From Crotophaga sulcirostris (Eukaryota; Chordata; Aves; Cuculiformes; Crotophagidae), in the NCBI GenBank assembly GCA_013397455.1, contig VYZB01000240.1, positions 160,648-224,647 on the forward strand: DNA of 64,000 nt. Reading direction: 5' to 3'. Each line of letters starts with the position of its first letter. Positions within the stretch are counted from its first letter, which is position 1. Made by a program: the position numbers and the translations under genes. The notes beneath the pieces are model-generated. The model was given only the letters and a program-made list of their open reading frames with translations, was not told where the DNA came from and searched no databases. Shown here piece after piece: positions 37,240 to 50,700 of the stretch.

Positions 37240-39480
37240 CTCCTGCAGTGACTTTTTTTGTCCAAATCTCATTTGCTGGGTTTTTTTCTGTGCTTTCCCT
37301 GGGTTCTAAGAGGCCAAAGTTTGCAAGTTCTCCACCAGGACTGGAAATCAGCCAGAAACATCCCTCTTTGATGAGAAGGCATCCAAGGGATGGCTTTTCG
37401 TACAGCATTGATACCAGTTAAACAATTTCTTACTAAAAGACTTTAAAGGGGACAATGGGATGGGAAGGGATCACAAACGAGATCACATTTTTTTAGGCAT
37501 TTACAAATACAAGTCTAATTTTTGTAACCAGCAGTAAAGGTTGTGACCACTTTGGGGGGAAGCTGTGGCTGTTTTTTACGTTGTAGAAAATACTTTTAAA
37601 TTATCGTTTTTGAGACAAACGTGAGTCATGTAAATAGGTATTTTAAGAGGAAGCACAGTAAATGCCCCCTGCCTGCTGCCACAGTCAGGCTTTGGCAGAC
37701 TCCCAGACGTGACTGTAAAGCACCGTATGAACTTGGGGTGTCCTCAGCCCAAAAAGCATCTTACACCAAAAAGAAGCTTTTTTATTATTATTATCCACAG
37801 GCCCTGTGACCCTTTTCATTGATTTTTGTTTTATTTTCATGTCTCTGCAAACATGCATTTTCTCACTTGCAGACAGGCAGATGCTCACTGCCTGTGTCCA
37901 TAAGCCCGGGTACCATTTTTAACCTGGAGAAGCGGCTGCTGCCCCTTGTGCTTGGTCCTGCCCAGGTGCTGCAGGTCATGTCTGGAAGAAGCTGGAGATT
38001 TGGGGTTCAACAGAGACCTCCTTAGGAGACAGACCAGGAGGATGGTGAGAGTGGCTCACCTTGCCATGGCAGCAAACTGTCCAGGCTGCTCTTCTCCCGA
38101 TGCTCCTGCTCTGGGGAAGAGACCAGAAAAGGGGAGGGAATTGTTGCCATCCATAGATCCCTTTACACAAAAAAAAAAAGGAAAGGAGAAAATGTTTTTC
38201 CTAATTTGAAATCCGACCTCACTGGAGATGTGGTATGTGACTTAATGCTCATTGCCATTGATTCAAGGCTCCTAAAGTCCAGTTGAACTTGTAATTAATC
38301 TTTGCTATAAACCTGGTGCCATTGAGCTAAATAGTTGCAGCACCAAGTGCCCGTATTTTTCCCTACGTGTTTTATAGCTGAGTCTTTTGATTGACCTCCC
38401 GTCTTCCTTCCACTCCCCAGCTTTTAAATATTTTACACAGGAGGGAAACATTTTTGCACAGAAAGGTTATTTTAAGTGCAAAGTCTCTTTATAGTGAAAC
38501 ACTGCTGCCACAGAAAGATTAGTTCTTACAGGATGATTTTCTTTCAGGTGAATCCAAGCTAAAAGGAAAACAAAGAATGAGAAAGGCATCCTCAGGAGAG
38601 AACAATCTCCTTTCCTCTTCTGAAAATCACATCCCCAGAAGCCACCACCCTCGCCCAACCTCACAAGAAGTAAACAACACCTTAAATTTCTCCTCAGGGG
38701 CTTTAGGGAGATTCCTATGCAACTTAACGTAGCACAGAGAGGGTCCATCAGCAGCTGAGCCCACCATGCGTCCTCTTTCTCCTTCCCTAAAGCACCCTAA
38801 GAGCACCTTTTTCCATGCATGGGCAAAAATCTCCACTGCAATAAGGAATGCCTCCTGCAAAAGTGGGCATGCAGGCAGAAGGACAGCTTTCTCCTGGGCT
38901 TTTACCCAAATTTTGGCTTTTGCTGTTCTGGCAGTGTCCAGAGCTCTGCAGAACAGCCGCACCGCGGACCCTGGAGGTTGTGGGCAGCAGGCAAGGGCAG
39001 GAGTTTGAGCCTCCTGTGTTTCAGGGATGTCCCTGAAAATTCAGCATTTTTTTTAACCCTCCCCTTGTTTTTTCTATCTACCTCAGGTACTCTGTATACC
39101 CAGCTTAACATTTCAGCAGCAGCCTACAATAATGCCATGCTCAGCTCGTTGATGGTGTGTGACCCATGGGAGCACGGCCGGCACGTTTTGGGGCCCGTGG
39201 GATGACCATGTGTTAATTTGTCCCTGTCCTTGGTCCAAAATCCAGTCCCTCCTCATGTATCAGGACTGGGCATATGTCCTTTGGATGCCTTCTACCTGCT
39301 GAACATCAGGCCCTTCTCCTAAAGCTCCATCTGGGCTTTGCAATACCACCCTTCGTGCGGTAACTGGTTGTTGTACTTACTGTTTAATGGTCTTTTTTTT
39401 TTCTTTTTTTAAAGAAAAAATTTTGGGGAAAAAAGCCCAAACCCAACATTTCCAATTAAAATTACTATTTCAGTGCTCCT
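37240..39480 (+). other. SH3BP4: Probable SH3BP4 3' UTR, end undetermined
   Basis: AT-rich, repeat-poor sequence following the stop codon, as expected for a 3' UTR. I found no canonical AATAAA on the plus strand between 37,240 and 39,480. The best variants are an AATACA near 37,506 and an ATTAAA at 39,455-39,460. The 3' end therefore cannot be placed from sequence alone. Confidence 0.45.
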
Positions 39481-39744
39481 GAGTAGATGTCATCTATTGT
39501 TGTCTCTTCATCTCCAAGCAGCTTGGATGCATAGTATTAATTTAGTGGATTTTCCACCATGCAGGTGATGTGTTCCTCGCAGCACGTTTCCACAACCAGA
39601 GCCAGTGGTCCCTTGGGGCTGATCTCAATGCAATCCTCCTTCCCCATGTCTTTCCAGCCTGCCCTCTCCGGGGGAAGCCTCTGGAAACTCTCTGTCCTCC
39701 CAAGGTGCTGCTTCTGCTCAAGCACTAGGGAAGAAACTTCGTGA

Positions 39745-40105
39745 AGCAGGAAAATATTTGGTTGCCAGGTTTTGCACTTGGGACACAACAACCCTGTGCA
39801 GTGCTCCAGGCATGGGGAAGAGTGGCTGGAGAGCTGCCTGGTGGAAAAGGACCTGGGGGTGTTGGTTGACAGTGGATGAACATGAGCCAGAAGTGGCCCA
39901 GGTGGCCAAGAAGACCACCAGCATCCTGGCTTGGATCAACTATGGTGTGGCCAGCAGGAGCAGGGAAGGGATTGTCCCCCTGGACATGGCGCTGGTGTGG
40001 CTGCACCTCAAATCCTGGTTTCAGTACAAGAAGGACATTGAGGGGCTGGAGTGTGTCCAGAAAAGGGGAACGGAGCTGAGGAAGGGTCTGGAGCATAGGG
40101 CTTAT
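39745..40105 (+). mobile_element. CR1 LINE ORF2 3' coding remnant
   Basis: Carries CR1 reverse-transcriptase C-terminal sequence in sense orientation: CTGGTGGAAAAGGACCTGGG, then TTGGTTGACAGTGGATGAAC and AAGAAGGACATTGAGGGGCT, GAGTGTGTCCAGAAAAGGGG. It lacks the terminal ATTCTATG repeat, so it is truncated at both ends. Confidence 0.9.
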
Positions 40106-43100
40106 GATTCTTATGTTTCTTTAAAACCCATGGGTACCTCTGTATCCCATTGCCTGTCTTTCATTTCCCTCCTTTTCAATAGCAGGGAAGTTTCCCCTGG
40201 TAAGGTCTCGTAACTCAGGTGGCCATCATTTCTTGTTTCCTTTCCTCTGTGAAATTGGTCAGTGCCAGTAACCCGTGGCTGAGGGGTGGTGAATCTTAAA
40301 AGCTTCACAATGTATCCTGGCATGAAAACCTATCGTCTAGCCTGGGTGCGCCAGTGAGAAAGAAAAACAGGGAGCACACGTGAGCTGATGTCCTAGTGAT
40401 GGTCTGCTCTGGTATATTCTGAGTTAATTCTGAATGATTTGCATAAAGGGTTGGTTTTTGCTGAGGTTATTGGTTCCCTCCTGTCTATCCTGGCACTACA
40501 GGTTCACCAGCACTGCAGATTCACCACGGGGATGGGGATGGATGATGCCCCACAGCTCCTTGCTCCAAAGGGCATCATCCATGCAATTTGGGCAGTTCCC
40601 CATTAGCTGCCTCGCTGCTGACTCCCTGTAATACTTCAGCTTCAAGGGAAGGATTTGGCTTTATTTCCTCCAGCCAGTCAAGGGAATGGCCTCCTTCAGC
40701 ACAGGTCACCTTGGAAATGGAATTGCACCATTTTCTCCGCTACTTCAGTCATCACAATTGAATGATCATCTTGCATCAGCTCAGCTTGGCACTGAAGGAC
40801 TGAAGCAGATATGTAAGAAGGGGAGGGAAAAGAAAAGTCACCTCTAGGTTATTGGTGTCTGTAGAGAAAAACTGCTGTATCTGTGATTTTCACTTTGTCC
40901 TCACCAGCTCTCGGTGTCCAGACATCCAGCATAGTTTGCAAAGAAAACTGGAGTCTGTGATTAAAGAGCCTGGAGGTCTCTTTCATCCCTAGAAATCCCT
41001 GCTGAAAATCAATTGCTTTACTTTCTTTCCCAGCTCTCAATTAAATGCTTGCTGTGGATTATCTGCCATTAGGACACCCCTGTCTTGCAATATGAGGAGC
41101 TGGTCATGAGTGCTGAGAGGAGTCGGTTAAAGGGTTGCTCCTAGGTCTTCCTCTTGTTGGCAGGTTTCTTTTGCCACCACAACCCCATCCTTCGCAGGGT
41201 GGGTCGAGGACAACTCTCCATGGGCAACTCTGTCCCCTGCATTCACCCTCATCCCAAATCCCATCCTATATCCCATAGCCCCTGTGCCAGGTGGAGACAC
41301 AATGGTTTCCTTCATGTGAAACCATGATAGAGAACACCTTCAGCAAAGATCATGTTGCATCTCTTGGACTTTTGCCCTGGAGGCTGGGCTTCACTGACAT
41401 CCCAGGCACATCTGGCTCAGCAGTCCTGTTCTGGGTTTGAATTTCCTTGTAACCTGAATAACCCAAACCAACTTAATCAGGCCTGATCCCTCATAAAACA
41501 TGGGCTGTAAATTAACAGAGATGGTGATCCTTCCTGGAAATGCAGCCCCCATGGTGCGTTCACAGCCTGACCCGCTCACGCCTCCTGTCCAAAGCCCTTT
41601 TTTTTTTTGATAACAGGCTTTACCCAAAGCATGCCCTGGGGCTCATCACTTCACAACTCAGCAGGCTTAATCCGTTGGTGAAATTCAGGGACTTCCAAGC
41701 AACAAATGATACACATGGGTTTTTTTTATTGTAACAGAGACAAAAAAGCAGAATATAAAGGCATGTTTTTCCCAAAGGCTGTGCGCACAGGAGCCTGGCC
41801 AAAAGACTGGAAAACTTCACTCACTGAGTGTGAGTTCGGCAGGCGGTGACTGCTTATTTTGGGGTGGAAGGTCCCTGATGTTCTACATGAAAGGCAAGGA
41901 GCCTCTGGCTGGGGAGATGGATATGTTGTTTTTAATGCTGTTTAACAGACTCACTGCCAAGTCAGGAGTGCTGCTGGTTGTGGCTTCCCCTTCCTTTCCC
42001 TGACCACCACCAAATCCATCCCACAGTTTCCCTTGTGGTAGGTTGGTATCATCTCAGACCCACCCCTCCAAGGAGTTTGAGCCAAAACTCAAAGGACAGC
42101 CCCATGGCCTCTTCAGCAGCCTCCAGAAGGTAACAAAACTTGGGCTCCTGCCCTGCTTTGATGACCCCCCCACTGAACATTAATTAAAGCTTTCAGCAGA
42201 CACTTTGCTCTGGTCCCGCACAAATCGAGTCACTGGGATGCAGTCCGGTCCCTTGCAGGGAGAGCAGGATGAGCCAGAGAGGGGTGCTTGGTAACAGATG
42301 CAGCTTGCTTGGATCTTCCCCAGCAAAGAGGGGACCATATTCCCTCTCCAAGATAATCCAGGCTGGTGGAATTTCAGGGAAGAAATCTGCTCTATTTGTC
42401 CAGGCTGGCTTTTGAAGAGAGGTCACGCGGTTAGATAAGCCAGCCAATATCTGGCTGGGGAGGATTTAGGATTTGCTGATGCCTGCACAACCCGTGCTGA
42501 TGAATTGTTTTTATCATCCCAAGCAATCAGATCTGGCATGTGAAATCTTTCACCCATCCTTAATAGAAAGGGAATTGATGCTGGGATCCCTTGCTTGTAC
42601 CTGTCAGAGTAGAATCGCGCGACAGCAGCTTTTTCTGTGATGGTTAGTGTGAGCCGTGACACCTGCCATAGGCAGGGCAGGTGTTCGCTCTGGGAAAGGT
42701 GAGTTTGGACACAGCATCACCTCTCCCAGAAATACCGGCATCCTCAGACAGTGAGGAAATTTTGTGGACAGAAATTTCATCTTCTGTTTCCTTTGGATGG
42801 TGGATCAGTCCTGCGGCACCAGCAGCAGGTTATGGACCAAGCTATGGACCAAGCCCAGCTGTCGCATGGGTTTAACCTGGCTCACTGAGCTGAAATGCTA
42901 AAACCAGAGCAGTTTGCTCCCCCTCTGGGTTCAGCAGGGCACACTTTCCTCCCTGAGGAGGAAGAGGCTGTCCTGTATTTTGTGCCTGGTTCACTTTGGC
43001 AATTGCTTTCCCCAGGTTTCATCACGCTCACCTATAAATAACTCCTAAAAACACCTCTGCAGGTGATAATTAATCAGAGCCCTGCTTGACTGCTCCAGCT

Positions 43101-45835
43101 ACAACTACCTGGCTTGCTGGTGTCAGCTCCCCACCATCCTCTGGGCATCACTGGGGACCAGAGCCAGCTGTAATGAGGCATGGCATGGGGTGGGCCATCT
43201 CCAGGGTAAAGCCCCAAGCTCACCCTTTGGGATACTGCATGGAATTTTGCTGGGATGCTGCAGGGATAGCTCTGGAAAATGATGCAGGGGCCAAGGCATG
43301 GTGTGGGGCAGCCTTTACTGCTTCTCATGGAGACTGCAGGATGCTGCCCCCTCCTCCCCCAATATTACCCCTGCACTGCTCCCAAGCTTTCAGGGAGGAG
43401 GGCAGGGCTCTGGGACCATCAGTCATCACACTTGCAATCCCGATGCAACCTTGTTTGTGGATGCAGGTGATTTTGGGGTGGGTTATTTGTTTTTGTTTTT
43501 GTTTAAATGAGGCAATTCAATATCTCTCATCCACACTCCTTAGGGAAGTGGACACTCCCACCACATTTGCTTCTCTTGAGGTTGCAGTGCTTTCCCACAA
43601 TGGGAAACAAGGCTGAAAAGGGGGTTTGGGAGTTCCTGTGGATGTGCCCAAACTGGAGTCCTGGCTGCCTGCCAGCAGCTGGAAGTATTTGCTTCCTACA
43701 GAGCCACAGAAAATACAGATCTTTAAAAATCAAGTGAAGTAATTACAGGTCTGAATGTGAGAATCCAAGTGAGAGGGCGCAGGGCAAGGCAGCACCAGGG
43801 ACCCCTCTGCAGGTTTCTGTCCCTGGGAGCCCGCACAGGGAGGAGGAACAAGGGTTTGGTTGCAGGTCACTGCTCTTTCTTGCTTTGCCCTTGAATAAAG
43901 GGTGTATTTAACTTCTTGGTGTGTCTTGCAAGGGGATGAGTCCCCTTCTGTGTCCCTCTGGGCCAGAGGTCTTTTTAGACCCACACACTGGGGATGTGGA
44001 GGAGCGTGAGAGCCACCCAGAGCTCCTGTGGCAGTGGGAAAAACCTTGCCATTGCCCTTGGGGACAGGGGGGCTGGTGTTGGGCTGCAGAAACTCTGTGG
44101 CTACAGAAAAATGTCAGCAATTCCTGTAATTTCCCACAGTCCAGGTGGTGGGAAGCAGGGAGAGCTGCTGACTGCATTCTCCTGCTGAAGCCAGGGCTGC
44201 TATGTCCCCCAGGATGCTCCCATCCTGAAGCCAAAGAGGTTCTTGCCCATGTTTTGCAGCCAGCAGGGTCCAAGGGTCACCAGAAGAGCCAGGAGCAGCA
44301 CTATCTCACACTGCTTTTTTTTCTCCCCAGCCTTACTATTGCAAGCCTGGATGTTAAAATCCAGGTAAAAATAAAATAAATATTGAAAAAGTCCCTGGTG
44401 GTGGGGAGCGAAAAGCCACAGCTCTCCTCTCCTTTCTCAGCTCTGAAGGGGTGATGTGTGAGCCCCCGTTATGCCAAGAGGCTGCCAGAGGCAGGAGGTG
44501 TTTGTGCCTCTTCTTTCTCCAAGGGCAACAAAAGGGATTTTTGGCTGCTGTCTTATGGCAGGTGTTTAAAGGCAGAGATTTGGAGGGTTTGCTGGAAAAG
44601 CTCGCGCTGCGGTGCCTGGAGTGCTGGGGCAACGTGGAGCCTGCACAGCTCAGGGACAGGAGCGATGATGGCCCTGCCTTGTTTTCCCCTTTTGGGAAGC
44701 AACCCAGTCTCAGCTCTGATGGTTAGAAATGCATCCTGGCAATGGCTTCTTCTCCCAGCAAGGGAAGCAGGGCCTTGGGCTCTCTGCCCTGTTTAAGGGA
44801 GAACACAGCTCTGTATTGTACCCGATGAAGAAGGGATGGCATCCCCAGAGTAACTCTTCCCTTGAGAAGGGTTGGGAAGGCTGTTGTGGTGCTACCACAG
44901 CCCCTCCAGCTCCCTCCTCTGCATGGAAGCTGCTTGTCCCATGCAGTTTGGCCCCTAATTCATTCTGACAACGATTTCTCTGCAGCAGGGTCTGTATTCC
45001 TGCAGAGGGATAAAGGAGGTGTTATGGATTTCCACCAGCCCACCTGAGCTGGCTTGGAGGGGAGGGATGGCTTTTTCCTGGCTCTCTCCTCTTAGTGATA
45101 TCAGAGTGTCCTCTGCTGGGGACAGGGGAAATGGGACACAACATTGCTGTTTTCCATTCCCAGCCTCACATGCCCCCTAAGGCCCCTTTCTCCTCCCGAT
45201 TTTTCCAGTAAGCCAAGGAGAAATAAAGAGCAGGACAAACTGGTGGAGGCTAAGGAGATTGAAAGAAAAAGGAGGAGGGGGATACCTGGTTTCTGCTGCT
45301 GATTTGCTTCAGTTTCGTTAGAGATCTTTCTGAAATGAAAGCCGTGGGATGGGCATTTTGCATCCTCCTCCTTTCCTTTAGCTCCTTTCCTCCACTTACA
45401 CAGGAGGTTCTGAGTAAAAAAAAAAACCCTGAAGAGCTGCATCTGGGATTTTTTAAAGAATTGTGTTCATCTGATCTGAAATGAGAGCGGGTTTCTCTTG
45501 TCCAGACAAAGTCACTGCATCGATCTAGAGTCTGTTAGATAGTATCTCCATAAGGACATTTTAAAGTGTTTTTTTTTTAACATCAGACAGCTGCTGGAAG
45601 CCAGCCCCACACTAAGAAATGACTGAAACCAGCACAGCTGGTACTGTGATGGGCACTGCGAGGTCTCATTGCCAGAGGCACTATGTGCCACAGCACAGAT
45701 GCACTGTTGTCACCTGGCCCCCAGCTGGCATTGCAGGGACAGCCAGAGCTGTCACTTCAGAATGTGTGGAGATGCAAAAGCCGCTTTTTAAAAGCAGGTC
45801 AGCTCTCCACAGCGACTCCCTCTGCATGTCCCAAG

Positions 45836-46192
45836 GAAGAGAAGGCTTGGGGAGACCTTAGAGCAGCCTTCCAGCACCCAAAGTGGGTCTACAGGAAAGC
45901 TGGGGAGGGACTTTTTACAAGGGCCTGTAGTGATGGGATGAGGGGAAATGGTTTTAAATTGGAAGGGGGAAGATTTATATTAGACAATAGGAAGAAATTC
46001 TTCACAATAAGGGTGATGAGGCACTGGCACAGGTTGCTCAGAGAAGTTGTGGCTGCTCCATCCCTGAAGGTGTTCAAGGCCAGGTTGGATGGGATCTTGA
46101 ACAACCTGGTCTGGTGGGAGATGTCCCTGCCCATGGCAGGGAGTTGGAATTGGATGGGCTTTAAGGTGCCTTCCATCCCAAACCATTCTATG
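45836..46192 (+). mobile_element. CR1 LINE 3'-end fragment
   Basis: Sense orientation: GGGGAGACCTTAGAGCAGCC, then CTACAGGAAAGCTGGGGAGG, TAGGAAGAAATTCTTCACAA and the CATGGCAGGG block, ending AAACCATTCTATG. The 259-residue frame at 45683-46462 runs through it and is not a gene. Confidence 0.95.
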
Positions 46193-46711
46193 TTTACCAA
46201 GGGTAGGAGGCGGGAGGGAAAGGCAGGGGATGAAAAGTTACAGTCAGCATTGGTCCTGGACAGGCTGCAGGCAATGTGGATCCCCACAAGAATCAGCCAC
46301 TGCAGTGGGGATGGGCTGAGGAGCAGAAGGACCATCTTCTTCAACCTAACAGGTCTCACTGAGTTCATGCTTCTTCAAACAGCGAAAGAAAATAACAGCA
46401 CCAAGTACTTAGCAGGACGCCTGTGCTGCCACGATGCACTGGGATGGTCCAGCCTGCTTTGAGTCCTGAATATTAACTTATGATTTAGGTCTTTTCTGAC
46501 TTTTTCTCTACTTAGTATTGAGGACTGAGACAGCCTCAGGATGTAACCTCTCAGCAAGGACCAAGTCACCAGGCAGCGAGACAGTAATGCTGAGAACTGC
46601 GTTTTGTGCGTTGAGGTGGCTGCCACTCCATGGGACACTGAAACTTTCCCTTCTTCATCTCTCACTCTGTGATCAAACAATCATCCAGCCCCATATGTCT
46701 CAATCAGAAAA

Positions 46712-47472
46712 CACAAGAACCATTTTTGTTAGTATTGGGACTTTATTTATAGGGCTGGGGTTTGGGTTGTTGCCTGAACATCACTTACAAAGAGTAGATC
46801 AGTTGCGTCTTCCAAACAATGCTTACAAAGGTCTCGTCACCTAACAGGTAAGCTCAAGATACAGCACTTTGCCTGATGGGCAACCTGGGTGAAACACCAG
46901 TGGCTTTGCGACCACTTCCCTGCCGAAACCTTAATCGAGTTCAGGGCATTGTAAACACACACAAAACCCATTTAAGATGTGCGTCTAGCTTGGCTTATGT
47001 GACACGTGTGGTCAGTGTATAACACTTGCCTCTTCTATAACAACAGATACACAAATATTTCAAAGTGCTTGAAAAGCCTGACAGTCTTATAGCAGAGGAA
47101 GTAGTTCTCCTGAAGCCCTCGAAGCAAAGTCTTACTGAAATCCCTATGTAGCTCCACTGCATATAGAGGTTAAGGAAAAGAAGTCACCGTGAGTCTTTTG
47201 TTCACAAAGACGTGGAAGCCAGGAGCCTTGGTCTTCACACTCATATCTTCCCGAGTGACTGGAGCACTCCTATCCAAATTATTTTTAACAATCGATTCTT
47301 AATTAAAGGCAAAAATCACATCATTGAAACAACCCCTCCCATGGTGCTAGTTTAAAGGGAACATTATTATTTCTTGACTGAAAGTCAGTGATTACTGTGA
47401 TGAAATATGAGATGTTCTCTGATTCTTCTGGTCTGGAGTGGAGGCTTTATCTCCTACCACTGGTTTCATCTG
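46712..47472 (-). other. UGT1A: UGT1 3' UTR (constant exon 5)
   Basis: Follows the UGT1 stop codon on the minus strand for about 730-760 nt to the polyadenylation signal at 46742-46747. No other gene signal is present. The length is plausible for a vertebrate UGT1 3' UTR. The exact cleavage site is inferred. Confidence 0.7.
46742..46747 (-). terminator. UGT1 polyadenylation signal AATAAA
   Basis: TTTATT on the plus strand, i.e. ATAAATAAAGTCCC on the coding strand, about 730 nt after the stop codon. A TGTGTTTTCTG T/G-rich element follows just downstream. It is the first canonical signal I found in this 3' UTR. Confidence 0.7.
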
Positions 47473-47770
47473 CTAGTGGGACTTTGATTTGGTTGGTTTT
47501 CTTGTTCTTCCCTTCTTACAGCAGCACCTGCGGCAGCAGAACATGCAGCACTTCAGAGAAATGAAGAGGGAGAGGAGGACCACGACGAGGAGGAAGGCAA
47601 TGACATCCAGGGAGTGGTACTGGATCCAGTTCAGGTCATGGGCAGCGGGTCGCAGGTGTGGGGCCCCTTTATGTCTCATTACAAACTCCACCCAGTGCAC
47701 AGCCAGGTCCAGGGGGTGGATGGGTCTGTCAAGGTGAAGGTCTGAGAGACGCTTGATGTTCTCTTTGTAC
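47473..47770 (-). CDS. UGT1A: UGT1 constant exon 5 (C-terminus, membrane anchor)
   Basis: Acceptor CTTTTCTTGACAG, then GTACAAAGAG. It completes a split Lys codon and reads [10 protein letters not shown]...[20 protein letters not shown], then the transmembrane stretch [19 protein letters not shown], then a tail with [18 protein letters not shown] ending KSKSH and TAG. The last residues fit the KxKxx ER-retrieval pattern expected of the type I membrane UGTs. Seven cysteines sit within twelve residues of the membrane on the cytosolic side. Shared by all isoforms. Confidence 0.96.
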
Positions 47771-50700
47771 CTGTCAAGAAAAGATGTTGGGTGTTTTCAA
47801 TAACTTCTGCTGCTCAGAGTCCCCAGAAAAAAAGGAATGGAGTGTCAATTGTCTGGTAGCCGACTGGGGGCTTCTGTGGTGGTCTTTCCTGCAACACCAA
47901 CACCCCAGTAGACAGAAGGATAATAGCAAAGTTATGGGCCCAGAAAGTGCTGTTTTCATTGATAAAAAAAAAGAGGGAACTGTATTAGAAAAGAAGAAAA
48001 AAGCTTAGTTTGAGCTGCCAGCAAAATATCTGGCCGAAATGTGAGACTGGGCATAGAAAAGCCATCCAGCTGAAGATCAAGATGCATTATTATTATTATT
48101 ACTGTTATTATTATTTATTATTACTACTATAAGAACAGTGGTTAGGAAACAATGGCAATAAGATGATTTTTCAGAAACACCATGGGGAAGAGGATGGCAA
48201 GGACTGAGACCCTACTGAATAGGAACAGGGAAGAGAAGGGTATCTCTGAAAGCTCCCCTTTGCTGTGATGCCTTAAAACACCTTGGGCATGTTGGCTGCA
48301 ATACTATGAGGTCTAGCGTGGTTCCCTGTACTGCTACCGCATATCCACACATACTTTTCCTGCTCTGGGCTGGGTTTGTCCAGCATTGCTGAGCCAGGCA
48401 GCAGCTGTCAGTGCTCAAACAGCTCCTTATGAGCACTAGGTGGGGAAAATGACTAAGAAAACTGGTTTGTAAAATAAATGAGTGATAATGGCTATGTTTA
48501 GTAAACCCTGCCAGCTGGGAGGCAATGCTTCCTGATGCAGTACAGCCTCTGGACTATACTGAGGCACTGCCACTTGTCTTCTTCCTCCTGCTGCTGTGCA
48601 GTCAGCATCTCTGGGCGATCCTCATGCAAAGCAAATCAGCCAGGCAACTGAGCCCTTCAACCTTTTCAGGCTCCCCACTGACTCATGTCACCGCTGAGTC
48701 GGGGAACAAAAGCAGTTTGCCACATCTCCCTTCACTGATTGCCTTTTCTACCACATTGTGTCAAAGTCCTTGACATCACTGCCCAGTAAATTTGCCTTTA
48801 AGCAGGTGACATGTCTTTTGTCAGCTTGGTTTCTTCCATTGCACTTATACTCCATCTTCTCTGATTACCTGCATCCTCTCTTATCAGCTAGTTCTCGTCA
48901 CCTATTGATTATAATCCCAGGCAGTGAGAAGGGAGTTGCTACAGGGACAGGACGAGGTTAACCCAGGGCAAGCTTCAGCTTCTCAATGATGTAACTTTGA
49001 TATAAGAAGGCATATAAGAACAGATTAGAATTCTGTTAAGCTGGAAGATAGAGGTCTGGCATTACGCAACAGCAGGAGAGAAGCTGTGCTTTTATTACTG
49101 ACTTTTTATCATTAATAATCGCATTCAGGGCAGTGGATATGTCCTTCGAAGTCATTTCAAGTATATTCAGTGTCAGTCCTGCTCCCCGTGACTCTACGCG
49201 CTTGGCGTTGTCCATCTGGTCTCCAAATAAAGGCATCAGTAGCATTGGCACTGCATTGCATATGCCCTCGTAAACACCGTGTGAGCCTCCGTGGGTAATA
49301 AAGGCACGAGTCTTCGGGTGAGCTGTGGAGGAAAGAAAGACTTGCTTAGCTATTTGATTTGTTGAGTCACAGTAACACTTCCCTGGGGAAAAACTTGCTC
49401 AAAAGTGGCACTGGTAGGTATAAATCAAGAACTTTGGGTTGTCATGTGCTTCATTACTTATGGACAGACTTAGGGCTACAGAGAACAGGACATTACAGGG
49501 GATTGAATGAACCGTGGGTTGTAGAGCTCTGCCTTGGTTTGGTTAATCTCTGGAAAGCCTTGGATAATCCTCCAAAGCTTCTCAGATTTGAGGATGAAAT
49601 CAGAGTCAAGTGAGGTTAAAGAGGATGTTACCATTTCTTGCTTTTTTACCATGTCTTCCATTTGCTGGTTTTCCAGATCTGCCTCAGCCAAGCCCTGTTG
49701 TCTAACCAACAAATGCACTCCTAGTGACAGCACTTAGGATTTTACCACTTGAAAAACCCAACAACCTGTCAGGAAATGCTCACTTGGGGACCTTAAATTT
49801 TCTTTTATGCCCAGCAGACAAAAACATAACAAAAACCCATGACTTGGTGTTGAGACTGACTAGTCAGAGATAAAGACCCCCCGTTTTTTACAGTGAGGGT
49901 GGTCGAGCATTGGAACACCTTTCCAAACAGCTTTGTTTCATAATTTGGCCATTTTGAAGGTGCAATCAGATCAGTTTCTAAAAGACGAACTCTGGTTCAA
50001 ACAGCAAAGGCTGTAAGGAAGTCCTGTAACCCGCAGTGATACAGGGAGTCAGCACAGATGATGCTAATGGGGCCTTACAACAGCATTATCAGATTAAAAG
50101 AAACACGCTGAGATCACTCAAGGTATCTCAGACTTACCTAGAAGATCATTCTGTGGCAGCCATTTCATGAGCTTTACATTCTTCGGCAGGTTGGGGGGCT
50201 CCTGTCCCGTGTATCGCCACAAAACCTTTCAAGGGAAGTAAACACAAGATCAGTTCTCAGCAGCCAGCCTCTGGCTGCTCCTCACTGGGTTTGAAAAGCA
50301 CAGCTGAAAACACCCACGGGGCACAAAACCTGTTCCATCGTGCAGAGCAACTGAGGTTTATTGTGGCATCAGGAGAAAGAAGGGAGGACCAAGCACACTT
50401 AAAGCCAAAGCTAATCGTGAACTGTGTTTGAAACCAGTGTTGAATTGTTGAGTCGGAAGGGGGAGAGGGAAACCATACCGTTTGAGGGACTGTACCCAAG
50501 GCATCTGCAATTTCTTTGGCTTTCTTCATAGGAATCTCAGAGACCATTGAGCCCAGCGAGAAGACAACGATGCCGTGTTCTCCAGAGGCATTCACAATAG
50601 CTTCAAATTCCTGCCAACACAAAGCACACCCTTAGTCAAAGTCCTTTCCATGTCTTACGCTGTAATTTCTGTCATGTTCCCACAAAACTCTCTGTAAAGG

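Larger units (their letters stand above)
39481..46711. other. Intergenic sequence between convergent SH3BP4 and UGT1
   Basis: Apart from two CR1 copies (39745-40105 and 45836-46192) I see no coding exon, RNA gene or other mobile element. Open frames such as 43086-43616 and 43921-44379 (plus strand) have no recognisable domain. Confidence 0.7.

Noticed and set aside
43086..44379. Intergenic open frames of 150-176 residues
   Set aside because: No domain, no splice context, no similarity to known proteins.
45683..46462. 259-residue plus-strand open frame
   Set aside because: Its middle is a CR1 3' end, and the rest has no recognisable domain.
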